The notes: a model not told the origin generated them from the letters alone. DNA of 64,000 nucleotides from Pedobacter sp014947265 (GCF_014947265.1 NZ_JADCNK010000007.1:1-64000), one strand, 5' to 3'; positions 53,418-62,552 are shown, numbered from the stretch's first letter. Made by a program: numbers and translations.

Positions 53418-53651
53418 TCAGTTTCCTGGCTTGAAGCCGTCAAGCAGATTTAGTATTTCATGCTGGCTAATAGAGGCTGGGTCGTTGAACTGCCTTAAAA
53501 GAATATCATTGGGTATAGCAATAGATCCGCTGGTGGTTCTCACCAGGGTGCCAACATCTGTTTGGTTATTGAGAAGATACTCACCGACGGCAGGGTTTAA
53601 CTCCTGCAACCTGATGAGCAGTTCGTAGATCACGTATACTGCAATTTGCAT
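53418..53651 (-). CDS. hypothetical small protein
   Basis: A 77-residue frame starting MQIAVYVIYELLIRLQELNP and ending HEILNLLDGFKPGN, with mixed helix and a GEYLLNNQTDVGTLVRTTSG middle. Composition is coding-like, and TAATTTTA on the minus strand just before the ATG is one base off the -7 element. No known domain. The opposite-strand frame over the same bases is judged a shadow. Confidence 0.45.
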   Translation of the reverse strand: MQIAVYVIYELLIRLQELNPAVGEYLLNNQTDVGTLVRTTSGSIAIPNDILLRQFNDPASISQHEILNLLDGFKPGN

Positions 53652-53900
53652 TTGGTAAAATTACGATAACTTTTACACAACATTAAATCATCATTATATT
53701 AACAACGCAGAAATGATTATGAATGGTTTAACACTCCATAAACCAGAGCATATAGCAAACTGACATGAAAACAACAAGTGATGAACATTGATGCTATCTA
53801 TCTGCAAAATGGCTGAATGACGTGAATAAGATTTGTGTTTATAAGGTCAAGACGGTAAGATTTTTCAGATGAGTTTCTACAGAATGTCGCCTTGAAATGC

Positions 53901-53985
53901 AAAAAAGCTCCGACATCCATCTGAGCTTTTTGTATCAACTAACCAAACTTATAAATACTAACCAAATATTTATGCACCAAAGCTA
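53901..53985 (-). ncRNA. candidate orphan small RNA, copy 1
   Basis: The minus strand has a perfect -7 element, TAGCTTTG (53978-53985), then about 40 nt of unpaired sequence (including AAATATTTGGTTAG and TTTGGTTAGTTGAT), then a hairpin AAAAAGCTC / GAGCTTTTT (53902-53931) with a 12-nt loop containing GGATGT, ending in T residues. Expected length about 70 nt. Sequence and plan match copy 2 at 54463-54556, although the stem sequences differ. The complement of the unpaired part (CTAACCAAACTTAT, CTAACCAAATATTTATG) resembles susC-type leaders. Confidence 0.45.
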
Positions 53986-54462
53986 AGACCGGATCGTTAA
54001 ATAAGTGTTAAATAATAGTGATATGTTACCTCCTTATTATGACATAATATGAACTGACCAATAAATTAAAACCAGCTTCCTTATTTGCATCAAGATTAGA
54101 TTTACTGGAAAGAAACTCATTAACTTAAGTTGCTTCAAAAAGACGTGGCGAGGATTTGCGGAGTTACTGAAGCCTGCATTACGAACTGAAAAAAATAGAT
54201 GTATCCCTCAAATTCAATATTTCCCCCGGATTGGTAGTTTTTCGCTGATAATATTGTTTTTAGTTGTGCTCAAGAATGCTGCGCATTTTGACGCGCCAGA
54301 GTACCCAAAGCGCTTTGTTCTTCGGTATAAACCTGTATTAGCTAGCAGGATGCCTAAACTATCATTAAAAAGAAGTGTCCAAATGGTAGATCATCTATTC
54401 GGGACCTCGAAAATGTAGAGAAGTAATTTGACAGCAAGTGGGACAGACAGATCCTGATTTTA

Positions 54463-54556
54463 AAACCGATAAGTCAGAACATCCGTAATGACTTATCGTG
54501 ATCAACTAACTAAACTTTGTATAATATCAACCAAATATTTACATCGCAAAGGTATG
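54463..54556 (-). ncRNA. candidate orphan small RNA, copy 2
   Basis: The minus strand has TACCTTTG (54549-54556) as -7 element, a body related to copy 1 (AAATATTTGGTTGATATT, TTAGTTAGTTGATC), and a 10-bp hairpin CGATAAGTCA / TGACTTATCG (54467-54500) with a 14-nt loop containing GGATGT, followed by GTTTT. No gene on this strand is near. The rest of 53652-54754 shows no gene. Confidence 0.45.
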
Positions 54557-54754
54557 GCCGGATTATAAATCCAGCATGATTTTTTTGTTAATTTCAGACA
54601 TATTGCTCTGTACGGGCAAAAACTAAAATCTTAAGCAGCCATCCAAATTAGCAGTTTGGCAGTCAAAACCGCTTCGTGGGAGATGAGGGATGAAATCTTC
54701 GAAGATGATCGGCACATCTTACCTAAAATTAATATGGAGTTCATACTCGCCCCG

Positions 54755-54762
54755 TAATTTTG
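54755..54762 (+). promoter_or_regulatory. -7 promoter element of ECF sigma gene, locus 3
   Basis: TAATTTTG, a perfect TAnnTTTG, 9 bases before the ATG at 54772; it overlaps the TTG at 54760, ruling that codon out as the start. Confidence 0.55.
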
Positions 54763-54771
54763 CTTCAGTTT

Positions 54772-55380
54772 ATGAATCTATCGTCCGACAGTAGCTTATT
54801 TGAATTGATAAAAGCGGGCAATCACCTGGCCTATACCGCTATAATAGACCGGTATTGGGAAGAGTTATACAGACATATATGGTCGAAGATCAAAAATCAG
54901 GACGATGCTAAAGATATCGTGCAGGATATTTTTCTGGGTCTCTGGAAAAACCGAAAGAGCATTACCATTGAAACAGGTGACAGCCTTGCCCCCTATTTGT
55001 TCAGATCGGCTAAATATGCCGTTATCAACCATTTTTCAAGGCCAAGAATAACAATTGCCGACGAGCAGGCTTTATCAAAAGCACTACAGGCCCCTTCAAC
55101 AGTTAAAACCGACGATACATTGCTCATGGGCGAGCTGCAGGGTTTGGTAGAAGACGAAGTCAACCTGTTGCCTGCAAGATTACAGGTCCCCTACCGGTTG
55201 TCCCGCGAACACGATCTACCGGTCAGGGAAATCGCCAAAAAATTATCTCTTTCAGAACAGACCGTTAAAAACAACATCAGTACGGCTTTGGGCATCATCA
55301 GGTTTAAATTAGGCAAATACAATTCGGATGGATCTATTATACGCGTCCTGGCCGTTGCCTGTTTACTTCATCACAAATAA
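54772..55380 (+). CDS. ECF RNA polymerase sigma factor, FecI-like
   Basis: A 202-residue sigma factor: region 2 (DAKDIVQDIFLGLWKNRKSI, about 45-65) and region 4 (LSREHDLPVREIAKKLSLSE, HTH TVKNNISTALGIIRF). A hydrophobic C-terminal tail (IIRVLAVACLLHHK) follows region 4, as in many Bacteroidota FecI-like sigmas. It heads locus 3 on the plus strand, with FecR 55 bases downstream. Confidence 0.93.
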   Translation: MNLSSDSSLFELIKAGNHLAYTAIIDRYWEELYRHIWSKIKNQDDAKDIVQDIFLGLWKNRKSITIETGDSLAPYLFRSAKYAVINHFSRPRITIADEQALSKALQAPSTVKTDDTLLMGELQGLVEDEVNLLPARLQVPYRLSREHDLPVREIAKKLSLSEQTVKNNISTALGIIRFKLGKYNSDGSIIRVLAVACLLHHK

Positions 55381-55435
55381 TTGATGTAATGTTAACATCT
55401 GCTTAAAGTACCTGATCGTTACTGGGGTGATATCT

Positions 55436-56419
55436 ATGGTAACGATGTCACAATACAAAGATCAAAAAGCTTTAAAATCTGTACTTAAGAAATACCTGGA
55501 TCAAAGCGTAAGCCCTGCAGAACGCGCTGCCGTCAATTCCTGGTATGAGGGGCTAGGTAAGGAGAACCATGATGTACCCGACCTGGATCGCCTGGATGCT
55601 GCACACAAACTGGGCCGTTCGATCAAAATGCACCTGAACAGGCAGATCCTCCTTTCAGGCAAAGCAAGCCCATGGTTGCTGTATTTAAAGTATGCAGCCG
55701 TATTTCTTGTCCTGTTGGGCACAGGCCTTTTCACCTATCAGAAATACCATTTTCCCATAAAACCGGAACAGGAAGTTACATTTAAGTCAACGCAGCATGC
55801 CGCCAAGGAGATTTCCCTACCTGATGGCTCGGTGGTACTGCTAAACGTAGGAAGTGCACTCACACTAGCCGCCGACTTTGGAACACATGAGCGGAGGGTA
55901 AGGCTGACAGGCGAAGCTTTTTTTAAAATAGCAAAAGATAAAAAAAAGCCTTTCATTATAAAATCCAGTATACTTACCACAACGGTACTTGGCACCTCAT
56001 TCAATATCAATGCCTATCCGGACCTGGATCGGATTAAAATTGCGGTTGCCACCGGAAAAGTTAGGGTAGCCAGAAAGACAGCAGCAGGCGAAGAAGTACT
56101 TGCCTTGGGAATGACAAAAGATGCCAGTTTAACCTTTGATAAACCTACCGGGACAGTAAACCTTAAAACAGAAGACGCTTCACTGCTTTCTTCCTGGAAA
56201 GACAATAAACTATACCTGGATAATGCAACCCTAAGCGAAATTGCAAAGCAGCTTGAAAGATACTATCACCTAAAGGTAGTTTTTAGTCGAGCGTTGGATA
56301 AAGGCAAAAGATATACGGTTCGCTTTAACCGGGAACCGGCAAACAGGGTAATGGAAATCCTTTCCCTACTTACCAAAGCGAAATTTACCTACCAAACCAA
56401 TCAGATCACTATAAAATAA
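55436..56419 (+). CDS. FecR-family anti-sigma factor
   Basis: About 327 residues, starting MVTMSQYKDQKALKSVLKKY; the second methionine at 55445 is equally possible. Cytoplasmic region to about 78, membrane helix 79-101 (LLYLKYAAVFLVLLGTGLFT), FecR domain (AKEISLPDGSVVLLNVGSAL, TVLGTSFNINAYPDLDRIKI) and a C-terminal DUF4974 domain (LSEIAKQLERYYHLKVVFSR) ending TYQTNQITIK. It regulates the adjacent sigma factor in response to the SusC-type receptor downstream. Confidence 0.92.
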   Translation: MVTMSQYKDQKALKSVLKKYLDQSVSPAERAAVNSWYEGLGKENHDVPDLDRLDAAHKLGRSIKMHLNRQILLSGKASPWLLYLKYAAVFLVLLGTGLFTYQKYHFPIKPEQEVTFKSTQHAAKEISLPDGSVVLLNVGSALTLAADFGTHERRVRLTGEAFFKIAKDKKKPFIIKSSILTTTVLGTSFNINAYPDLDRIKIAVATGKVRVARKTAAGEEVLALGMTKDASLTFDKPTGTVNLKTEDASLLSSWKDNKLYLDNATLSEIAKQLERYYHLKVVFSRALDKGKRYTVRFNREPANRVMEILSLLTKAKFTYQTNQITIK

Positions 56420-56444
56420 AGATTATGTAACAGGTACTAAAAAA

Positions 56445-56559
56445 TTAAAAAAGCCGGAAATGAGCCAACACTTCCGGCAGGATTAAGGCATTGAAGCAAT
56501 GCCCAACATTTCCAATGATCGCTTAAAACATTAAAAACTTATTCAAATATGCAAAATTA
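56445..56559 (-). ncRNA. candidate antisense RNA across the SusC leader, locus 3
   Basis: On the minus strand a perfect -7 element, TAATTTTG (56552-56559), lies just inside the susC-type gene; transcription would start near 56545 and end at the terminator GCCGGAA / TTCCGGC (56453-56478, 12-nt loop) followed by TTTTTTAATTTTTT. A second hairpin, GGCATT / AATGCC (56487-56503), lies between. The RNA of about 100 nt would be fully complementary to the SusC leader and start region. Confidence 0.48.
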
Positions 56560-59500
56560 TTACCCGGGTTGCAAACACCCGACATGGTCACTTTTTATCC
56601 TAAAAATGAAGCTAACAATAGCCCTTGTTTTTCTTTCAAACGCACTGCTTTTCGCAGGCCCAACTGCGGGGCAGTCTATGAACGACATCAAAATAGATCT
56701 TTCGGTAAAAAACCTGCCCTTAAGGAAGGTACTGGATTTGATTGAAAAGAGAACACCCTTTGTAATCGGTTATGAGAACAACCGCTTTACCGAGACAAAA
56801 ACCTTTAATATCCAGGCCAGGCAGAAATCCGTAGCAGACATACTCCATGAGCTGATGGAAAATTCACCTGTAGAAATCCTGCAGATCAGCAATAAATACA
56901 TCTTGATCAATACCAAAAAGATCCTGCCTCCGATGTTTGTGACGGGCACGGTTACCGATAAGCGTACCGGAGAAAGTTTACCCGGCGTGAGTATCAGGGT
57001 GAAAGGCGGCACCGCAATAACCCAGACTGACAGCAAGGGCAATTACAAGTTGACTGTTCCAACGGATCAGCAGGATGTAATAATTGAAGCTAGGTCGATA
57101 GGTTTTAAAAGCAGGGAGTTTGTGGTTGCAAGAAATTCTACAAGCGTAGCCATCAACATCCAGTTGGAAGAAGACCTTTTGGGCCTGGATGAAATTGTTG
57201 TTACCGGACAGGGAATAGATGTGAGCAAAAGAAGACTCTCATCAAATGTGGTGAGCATTTCTGAAAAAGACATCAGGGATATCCCTGCTTCCAGGATCGA
57301 CCAGTTGTTGCAGTCAAAACTTCCCAACGCACAGATCAGGTTAACGGGCGGGCAGGCAGGTGCTACTTCCATCATCCGTTCGAGAGGTGTCAATTCAGCT
57401 TTCATCAGCTCTACCCCTATTATTTATGTAGATGGGGTAAGGATGGACAACCTGAATACAAGGGCAGCTCTGGGCGGTGGAAGTGCTACAGGTGCCGCCA
57501 TCAGTTCGATTTCTGATATCCCAATGGACAATATAGAAAAGATCGAGTTTGTTAACGGCGGTGCCGCAACTACCCTGTATGGCTCTGATGCAGCCAACGG
57601 CGTGATCCAGATCATCACCAAAAAAGGTGGAGCCGATAAAACCGACATCACTTTGGAAACCCAGTTGGGCATTGAAACACCGACAACAGATTACCTCCAC
57701 TTTAAACGCACAAAGGACCTGCTGATGCAGGATGGTTTTTATCAGAAGCACAATGTCGCCCTGAACGGTGGCGATGGCAAATTCGGCTACAGTTTCTCGG
57801 GCGGCTACCAGAACAGTACGGGTACGCAGATCCACGATCAGAACGGCAACAGGAGGATTGACCTTAGGACAGGCCTCAGGGCTTCTTTAGGTACAAAAGT
57901 AACTTACGAGAGTTCATTCAGTTACATCAGCAACAAATACAAAAGAAGCCGTAATGGAAACCAGGGCGGTTATACAGGCCTATGGTTTGCTGAGAGCGGA
58001 GCATCATCCATCACAGGGCCAAGGTTTAAGAGTGACCTCGATGCGATGACCGACGATGAGTTTGCGGCTATCAAAGCCTATGTAGATAAAGCCGAAGCCC
58101 TGCAGAACAACGGTATCAATGTAAACAGGTTCCAGACTTCACAGGTATTTAAATATCAGCCATTAAAGAACCTGACCTTCAAAGCTACCGGAGGAGTAGA
58201 TTACCGTGCCCAGCGACAAAACATCATCACCACCAACGAGTACCTTTCGCATACCACTAATACCGCCATTACCAATCAGGGTAGCATCGACAATTTTGAC
58301 AGGAACTATCTTGGCCTCACCTTCGAATTTAATGGACAGTATGAAGCCAAGGTTGGCGATTTCTCTTTCATTACTACTGCCGGCGGACAGCTCTTCCGCA
58401 ACGAAGACCACCAGATCCAGTACACCGGAACCAATATCAGGGACGGTGCCCAGACCATCAGTATTGCTGCAACCCGTACAGGTGATGAGTATTATTCTGC
58501 TGTAACGAGTTACGGAATCTATCTGCAGGAGAATGCAGGTTATAAGAACAAAATCTTTCTTGATTTAGGCCTGCGTGGCGACGGGAACTCGGCTTTCGGA
58601 AAGAACATCGGTATCCAGTATTATCCCAAAGTTGGACTTTCTTACATTCCGAGTGCAGAAAAGTATTTCCAGTCTGTTTCGAAAATATTATCATCCGCTA
58701 AAATCCGCGGAAACTATGGTATTGCAGGTAACTTTCCTACCCCTTTTGCCAATGAAAGAACAATTTCTTTTATCGGTTTTAACGGCGAACAGGCTGCCTC
58801 ATTCGGCCAGGCGGGCAACAGCGATTTAAAACCTGAAAAAACCACAACCGTTGAAAGTGGAATTGACCTTGGTTTTTTAAATGACAGGATTATCATTTCG
58901 GCCGGATTTTACCATTCCATCACCAAAGATGCCTTATTCGTAGTTCCGCCAGCACCTTCAACCGGACAGACCAGTCAATTACAGAACACAGGAAGAATCT
59001 TAAACCGTGGACTGGAATTCAATACTGTTTTAACCCCGATCAAAACGACCAACACCAGTCTGAGGTTCAATCTGTCTGTAAATACCTTGTACAACAAAGT
59101 AATCAGTTCTGGTGGTGCAGCACCATTCAACATTAACGGTTTTAGTGCAAGAACGGTACAAACAGTAGTACAGGAAGGTTATCCGATCGGATTTATCAGA
59201 GGAAACTATGGAGTGTTTGATGATCAGGGTTTGCTTGTGAGCACCACTGCACAACAAAATCTGGGCACAACAGTACCAGATTTGTTCGGTAGCATGGGTA
59301 TTAATTTCCAGTACAAATCATTTAATTTCTTTGCCAATGCAGATTACCAGAAAGGCGCTTATGCAGTTTCTTTTGATAGGCAGTTCAGGTTTAATTATGG
59401 CACCTCTACTGAAGGAATCCCTCAGGCAGAAATCGATAAGAGTGGCAGAACAAGATGGCTTGATATCACCAATATGTTTGTAGAAAAAACCGATTATATC

Positions 59501-59743
59501 AAAATCAGGACCATTGGCATAGGCTATAACTTTAAACCTGCCGCATGGAAAAAAGCCGTTAAAAGCATCAATTTAGGCTTTTCGGTAGTTAACCCGCTAA
59601 ATTTCGCTACTTCGAGCTTTGATCCGGAAACAACCATCAGTGGAAGTGCTCAGGGACAGAACGGTGCCACAACGGGAGGTATATCATATTCTACCTATTC
59701 GGCACCAAGACAGTTTGTAGGTTCACTAAGGGTAAATTTTTAA
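56549..59743 (+). CDS. SusC/RagA-family TonB-linked outer-membrane protein
   Basis: A 1064-residue nutrient receptor. Signal peptide ends near LLFAGPTAGQS; STN domain about 48-118 (DIKIDLSVKNLPLRKVLDLI); carboxypeptidase-like domain about 130-215 (VTGTVTDKRTGESLPGVSIR); linker with DEIVVTGQGID; plug with the SusC signature STPIIYVDGVRMDN and ATTLYGSDAANGVIQIITKK; barrel ending FVGSLRVNF. The STN domain indicates that it both imports a ligand with its SusD partner and signals to the adjacent FecR/ECF pair. SusD follows after 10 bases. Confidence 0.95.
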   Translation: MQNYYPGCKHPTWSLFILKMKLTIALVFLSNALLFAGPTAGQSMNDIKIDLSVKNLPLRKVLDLIEKRTPFVIGYENNRFTETKTFNIQARQKSVADILHELMENSPVEILQISNKYILINTKKILPPMFVTGTVTDKRTGESLPGVSIRVKGGTAITQTDSKGNYKLTVPTDQQDVIIEARSIGFKSREFVVARNSTSVAINIQLEEDLLGLDEIVVTGQGIDVSKRRLSSNVVSISEKDIRDIPASRIDQLLQSKLPNAQIRLTGGQAGATSIIRSRGVNSAFISSTPIIYVDGVRMDNLNTRAALGGGSATGAAISSISDIPMDNIEKIEFVNGGAATTLYGSDAANGVIQIITKKGGADKTDITLETQLGIETPTTDYLHFKRTKDLLMQDGFYQKHNVALNGGDGKFGYSFSGGYQNSTGTQIHDQNGNRRIDLRTGLRASLGTKVTYESSFSYISNKYKRSRNGNQGGYTGLWFAESGASSITGPRFKSDLDAMTDDEFAAIKAYVDKAEALQNNGINVNRFQTSQVFKYQPLKNLTFKATGGVDYRAQRQNIITTNEYLSHTTNTAITNQGSIDNFDRNYLGLTFEFNGQYEAKVGDFSFITTAGGQLFRNEDHQIQYTGTNIRDGAQTISIAATRTGDEYYSAVTSYGIYLQENAGYKNKIFLDLGLRGDGNSAFGKNIGIQYYPKVGLSYIPSAEKYFQSVSKILSSAKIRGNYGIAGNFPTPFANERTISFIGFNGEQAASFGQAGNSDLKPEKTTTVESGIDLGFLNDRIIISAGFYHSITKDALFVVPPAPSTGQTSQLQNTGRILNRGLEFNTVLTPIKTTNTSLRFNLSVNTLYNKVISSGGAAPFNINGFSARTVQTVVQEGYPIGFIRGNYGVFDDQGLLVSTTAQQNLGTTVPDLFGSMGINFQYKSFNFFANADYQKGAYAVSFDRQFRFNYGTSTEGIPQAEIDKSGRTRWLDITNMFVEKTDYIKIRTIGIGYNFKPAAWKKAVKSINLGFSVVNPLNFATSSFDPETTISGSAQGQNGATTGGISYSTYSAPRQFVGSLRVNF

Positions 59744-59753
59744 CGATAAACAA

Positions 59754-61178
59754 ATGAAAACATATATAAAAAACTTTCTTACAGCAACAATAGCATGTAT
59801 CCTGCTTGCAGGCTGCGCAAAAGACAACCCCAACATTACTGATGAGGTTTATTTGACCACAACCAACGTTGCAACCACCTGGTTGTCGGGATTAAAGCGT
59901 CAGATGGCGCTGACCATGAACCAGGTCATCGTGAATACAGAACTGGTATCAGACAATTATTTCAACAACAGAACCCTGAGCAACAAAGTGTTTGATATTC
60001 CGCAGATAGACAATTTTGATCTGGATGTGAACAATATCCAGTCTGCAATTCAACGTTTAAGGGAAATGTCCGAATACGGCTTAACCACTGTTGTCAATGC
60101 GGATAAATCAACCACTCCAGTACAAAAAGCAGAAATGTATTTTATAAATGCTTATGCGCATGTGCTAAGTGGAGAATTGTTTACAGGTCTCCCAGGTACC
60201 GCTAAAGGGGCTGTGCTTTCCCCAGCCCAACATTATGCAATGGCGATTTCCTCCTTGGATCAGGCGATTTCCTTACAAACCAACGCCACTGAAAAAGCAG
60301 CATATACACTTTTGAAGGCGAGGGTTTATTATGATCTTGGCGATGCGGCACAGGCAAGAACATTTGCAACGGCAGTAATGACAACCCCATTATTACTGAA
60401 ACAACAGGTTTTTGATGGGCAGAATTCAGCTTCAAATGATTTTCAAACCTATCTTTTCTCTTCAACAACCAATGAGTTTGCGCCACTTCCCCGTCTGGAC
60501 TTTCTGGATCCGAAATATTATAATACCGGAACGATTGCGCTCGACCAGAAACCGGTAAGTTACCTCAAAGGTGAAGAAGCTTATCTGATTTTGGCCGAAA
60601 TCCAGGTTTCCAGTAATGATCTTACCGGTGCAAAAACAACTTTAAAAAATCTGTTGACAGATGTAATTGCCAAGAGACCAGTTGCTACTTTTAGTGATGT
60701 AAAAGAAACGCGGAACGGCGGTAACCGAAACGACTACCCCTTGACCGCGGTGAAGGTAAAGTTTGATGATACTGATGTGGAACGTGCTGGTTATGTATTA
60801 GACAGAAAAACAGCCAACATTAATATTTCAACAATTTCAGGCACAAAAGTAACCGCAGCAGATATCGATGCTGCAAGCACCCAAGATGCGCTGTTGTACC
60901 TTGTTTATAGAATGAGACAGGAAGTTTTCATTTCAGAAGGAAGAAGGATGACCGATCTGGGCATTAAATTTCCGGTTTCCCAAACTGAACAATTAAACAA
61001 CCCAAATGTAAAACCCAGTGACCTTATTGCGCAGATTCCTTCATTTATCCCTAAAAACAGGGGAATGGATGATTTTACCAATAATATCGCAAGTGGCGTA
61101 GTTACCATGAAATATGACATGAACAAAGTGCTGGTTGGTAATAAAACAGCAAAAGAAATTTTCCCATTTATTAATTGA
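59754..61178 (+). CDS. SusD/RagB-family surface lipoprotein
   Basis: A 474-residue lipoprotein (signal with lipobox ILLAGC, Cys21) that caps the SusC barrel and binds the ligand. It has TPR-like helices (ASTQDALLYLVYRMRQEVFI and MYFINAYAHVLSGELFTGLP), and the C-terminal part with EVFISEGRRMTDLGIKFPVS corresponds to the conserved R-x-E-x-x-x-E-G-x-R end of SusD proteins. It is somewhat divergent from glycan-binding SusDs. The downstream neighbour is a phosphodiesterase, so the ligand may be a phosphorylated compound rather than a plain glycan. Confidence 0.87.
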   Translation: MKTYIKNFLTATIACILLAGCAKDNPNITDEVYLTTTNVATTWLSGLKRQMALTMNQVIVNTELVSDNYFNNRTLSNKVFDIPQIDNFDLDVNNIQSAIQRLREMSEYGLTTVVNADKSTTPVQKAEMYFINAYAHVLSGELFTGLPGTAKGAVLSPAQHYAMAISSLDQAISLQTNATEKAAYTLLKARVYYDLGDAAQARTFATAVMTTPLLLKQQVFDGQNSASNDFQTYLFSSTTNEFAPLPRLDFLDPKYYNTGTIALDQKPVSYLKGEEAYLILAEIQVSSNDLTGAKTTLKNLLTDVIAKRPVATFSDVKETRNGGNRNDYPLTAVKVKFDDTDVERAGYVLDRKTANINISTISGTKVTAADIDAASTQDALLYLVYRMRQEVFISEGRRMTDLGIKFPVSQTEQLNNPNVKPSDLIAQIPSFIPKNRGMDDFTNNIASGVVTMKYDMNKVLVGNKTAKEIFPFIN

Positions 61179-61186
61179 TTAAAGAA

Positions 61187-62530
61187 ATGAAACCGAACAT
61201 TTTTAAAAATACAATAGTCCTGATCTTCCTTATCGCCATTTCTATCAGTACACAGGCGCAAACAGCTAAATACGTGGTTTTGGTGAGTATTGATGGTTTC
61301 CGCCCTGATTTTTACCTGGACAAAAGCTGGCCAACGCCAAATCTGCAGCAGCTCATGGCAAACGGATCTTATGCAAAAGGTGTGCGCTGCATTTTCCCAA
61401 GCGTAACTTACCCCTCTCACACGACTTTGATTACCGGCACCTTCCCTGCTAAACATGGCATTACTTATAACAACATGCCAAATGAGGACAACAAATACGA
61501 ATGGACTACTGATGCCAAAAAAATTAAAGCAGAAACGCTTTGGCAGGCTGCCAGAAAAAAAGGGTTAAAATCTGCATCTGTTTCCTGGCCTATCTCTGTT
61601 GGCGCAGAGATAGACTATAATTTACCTGAAATTTGGTCAGAAACCAATATGGCCGATCGTAAGAGCGCAATCTCCACACTGGCAACCCCTAAAGGCTTGC
61701 TGGAGGAAATGGAAAAATATGCTATTGGAGATATCGATATGGAGGATTTAAACCTGAGTTCTTTGGCCATGGATGAGAATAACAGCCGTATGGCAGCTTA
61801 TATCCTTCGAAAATACAAGCCGAGCCTGTTAAGCATACATATTGCGGGAGTTGATGGTGCAGAGCATAAAGAAGGGAGATCTGGTGACGGCGTAAGCAGG
61901 GCTGTCGCATCGGCAGACCATGCTGTAATGAATTTATTGGATGCCATTAAAAAAGCAGGCATGCAGGACAGTACTGCGATAATTATTACCGGTGATCACG
62001 GATTTGTAGATGTTGAGAAAACACTCTCACCAAACGTTTGGCTGAGTGAACTGAGTATTGATAGTAAAGTAGGAAAAGAAGAACCGGTTGCTAAATTTCA
62101 ATCTGCCGGAGGGTCTACTTTTTTTCATCTTAAAAATAGTAAAGATGTAGCTATCCTTAAAAAAGTACGTCAGAAACTGGCCAATCTACCTGCCCAGTAC
62201 AAACAGATGTTCAGAATAGTAGAACGGGACGAGCTTGACAAAATCGGTGCAGATCCACACGCCAGCTTTGCATTGGCTGCCGCTAAGGGCGTTTACATAC
62301 AAGATAACGCCAGCGGACCACTTTCTGTCCCTAAAAAAGGTGGCGCCCACGGATATTTCCCCGATAGCCCCGAAATCCGTACGGGATTCATCATTGCAGG
62401 TGCGGGAATAAAAAAAGGCATTGTTCTGGAATCCATTAACCTTGAAGATGTAGCCCCAACAGCCGCTAAAATACTTGGTATCCAGTTAACAGATGCCGAG
62501 GGCAAGGCCAGAACTGAATTCATTAAATAA
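61187..62530 (+). CDS. NPP-type nucleotide pyrophosphatase/phosphodiesterase
   Basis: A 447-residue secreted enzyme of the alkaline-phosphatase superfamily, ectonucleotide pyrophosphatase/phosphodiesterase branch. Signal peptide ends near STQAQ. Two-metal active site residues are visible: Asp36 in VSIDGFRPD, the nucleophile Thr74 in FPSVTYPSHTTL, the VDGAEHKEG segment (Asp/His), ITGDHGFVDV (Asp-His) and GGAHGYFPDS (His). It splits phosphodiester bonds such as those in nucleotides or phospholipid head groups. The ATG at 61187 is chosen over a TTG four codons earlier. It follows SusD after 8 bases, so the operon couples hydrolysis with SusCD uptake. Confidence 0.92.
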   Translation: MKPNIFKNTIVLIFLIAISISTQAQTAKYVVLVSIDGFRPDFYLDKSWPTPNLQQLMANGSYAKGVRCIFPSVTYPSHTTLITGTFPAKHGITYNNMPNEDNKYEWTTDAKKIKAETLWQAARKKGLKSASVSWPISVGAEIDYNLPEIWSETNMADRKSAISTLATPKGLLEEMEKYAIGDIDMEDLNLSSLAMDENNSRMAAYILRKYKPSLLSIHIAGVDGAEHKEGRSGDGVSRAVASADHAVMNLLDAIKKAGMQDSTAIIITGDHGFVDVEKTLSPNVWLSELSIDSKVGKEEPVAKFQSAGGSTFFHLKNSKDVAILKKVRQKLANLPAQYKQMFRIVERDELDKIGADPHASFALAAAKGVYIQDNASGPLSVPKKGGAHGYFPDSPEIRTGFIIAGAGIKKGIVLESINLEDVAPTAAKILGIQLTDAEGKARTEFIK

Positions 62531-62552
62531 ATAATCCTTTTATCAGTCGAAA

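Noticed and set aside
35698..55405. Recurring GTTAACAT near the three ECF loci as a sigma recognition site
   Set aside because: In locus 1 it lies within the sigma coding sequence and its distance to other motifs varies between loci, so it cannot be told from chance.
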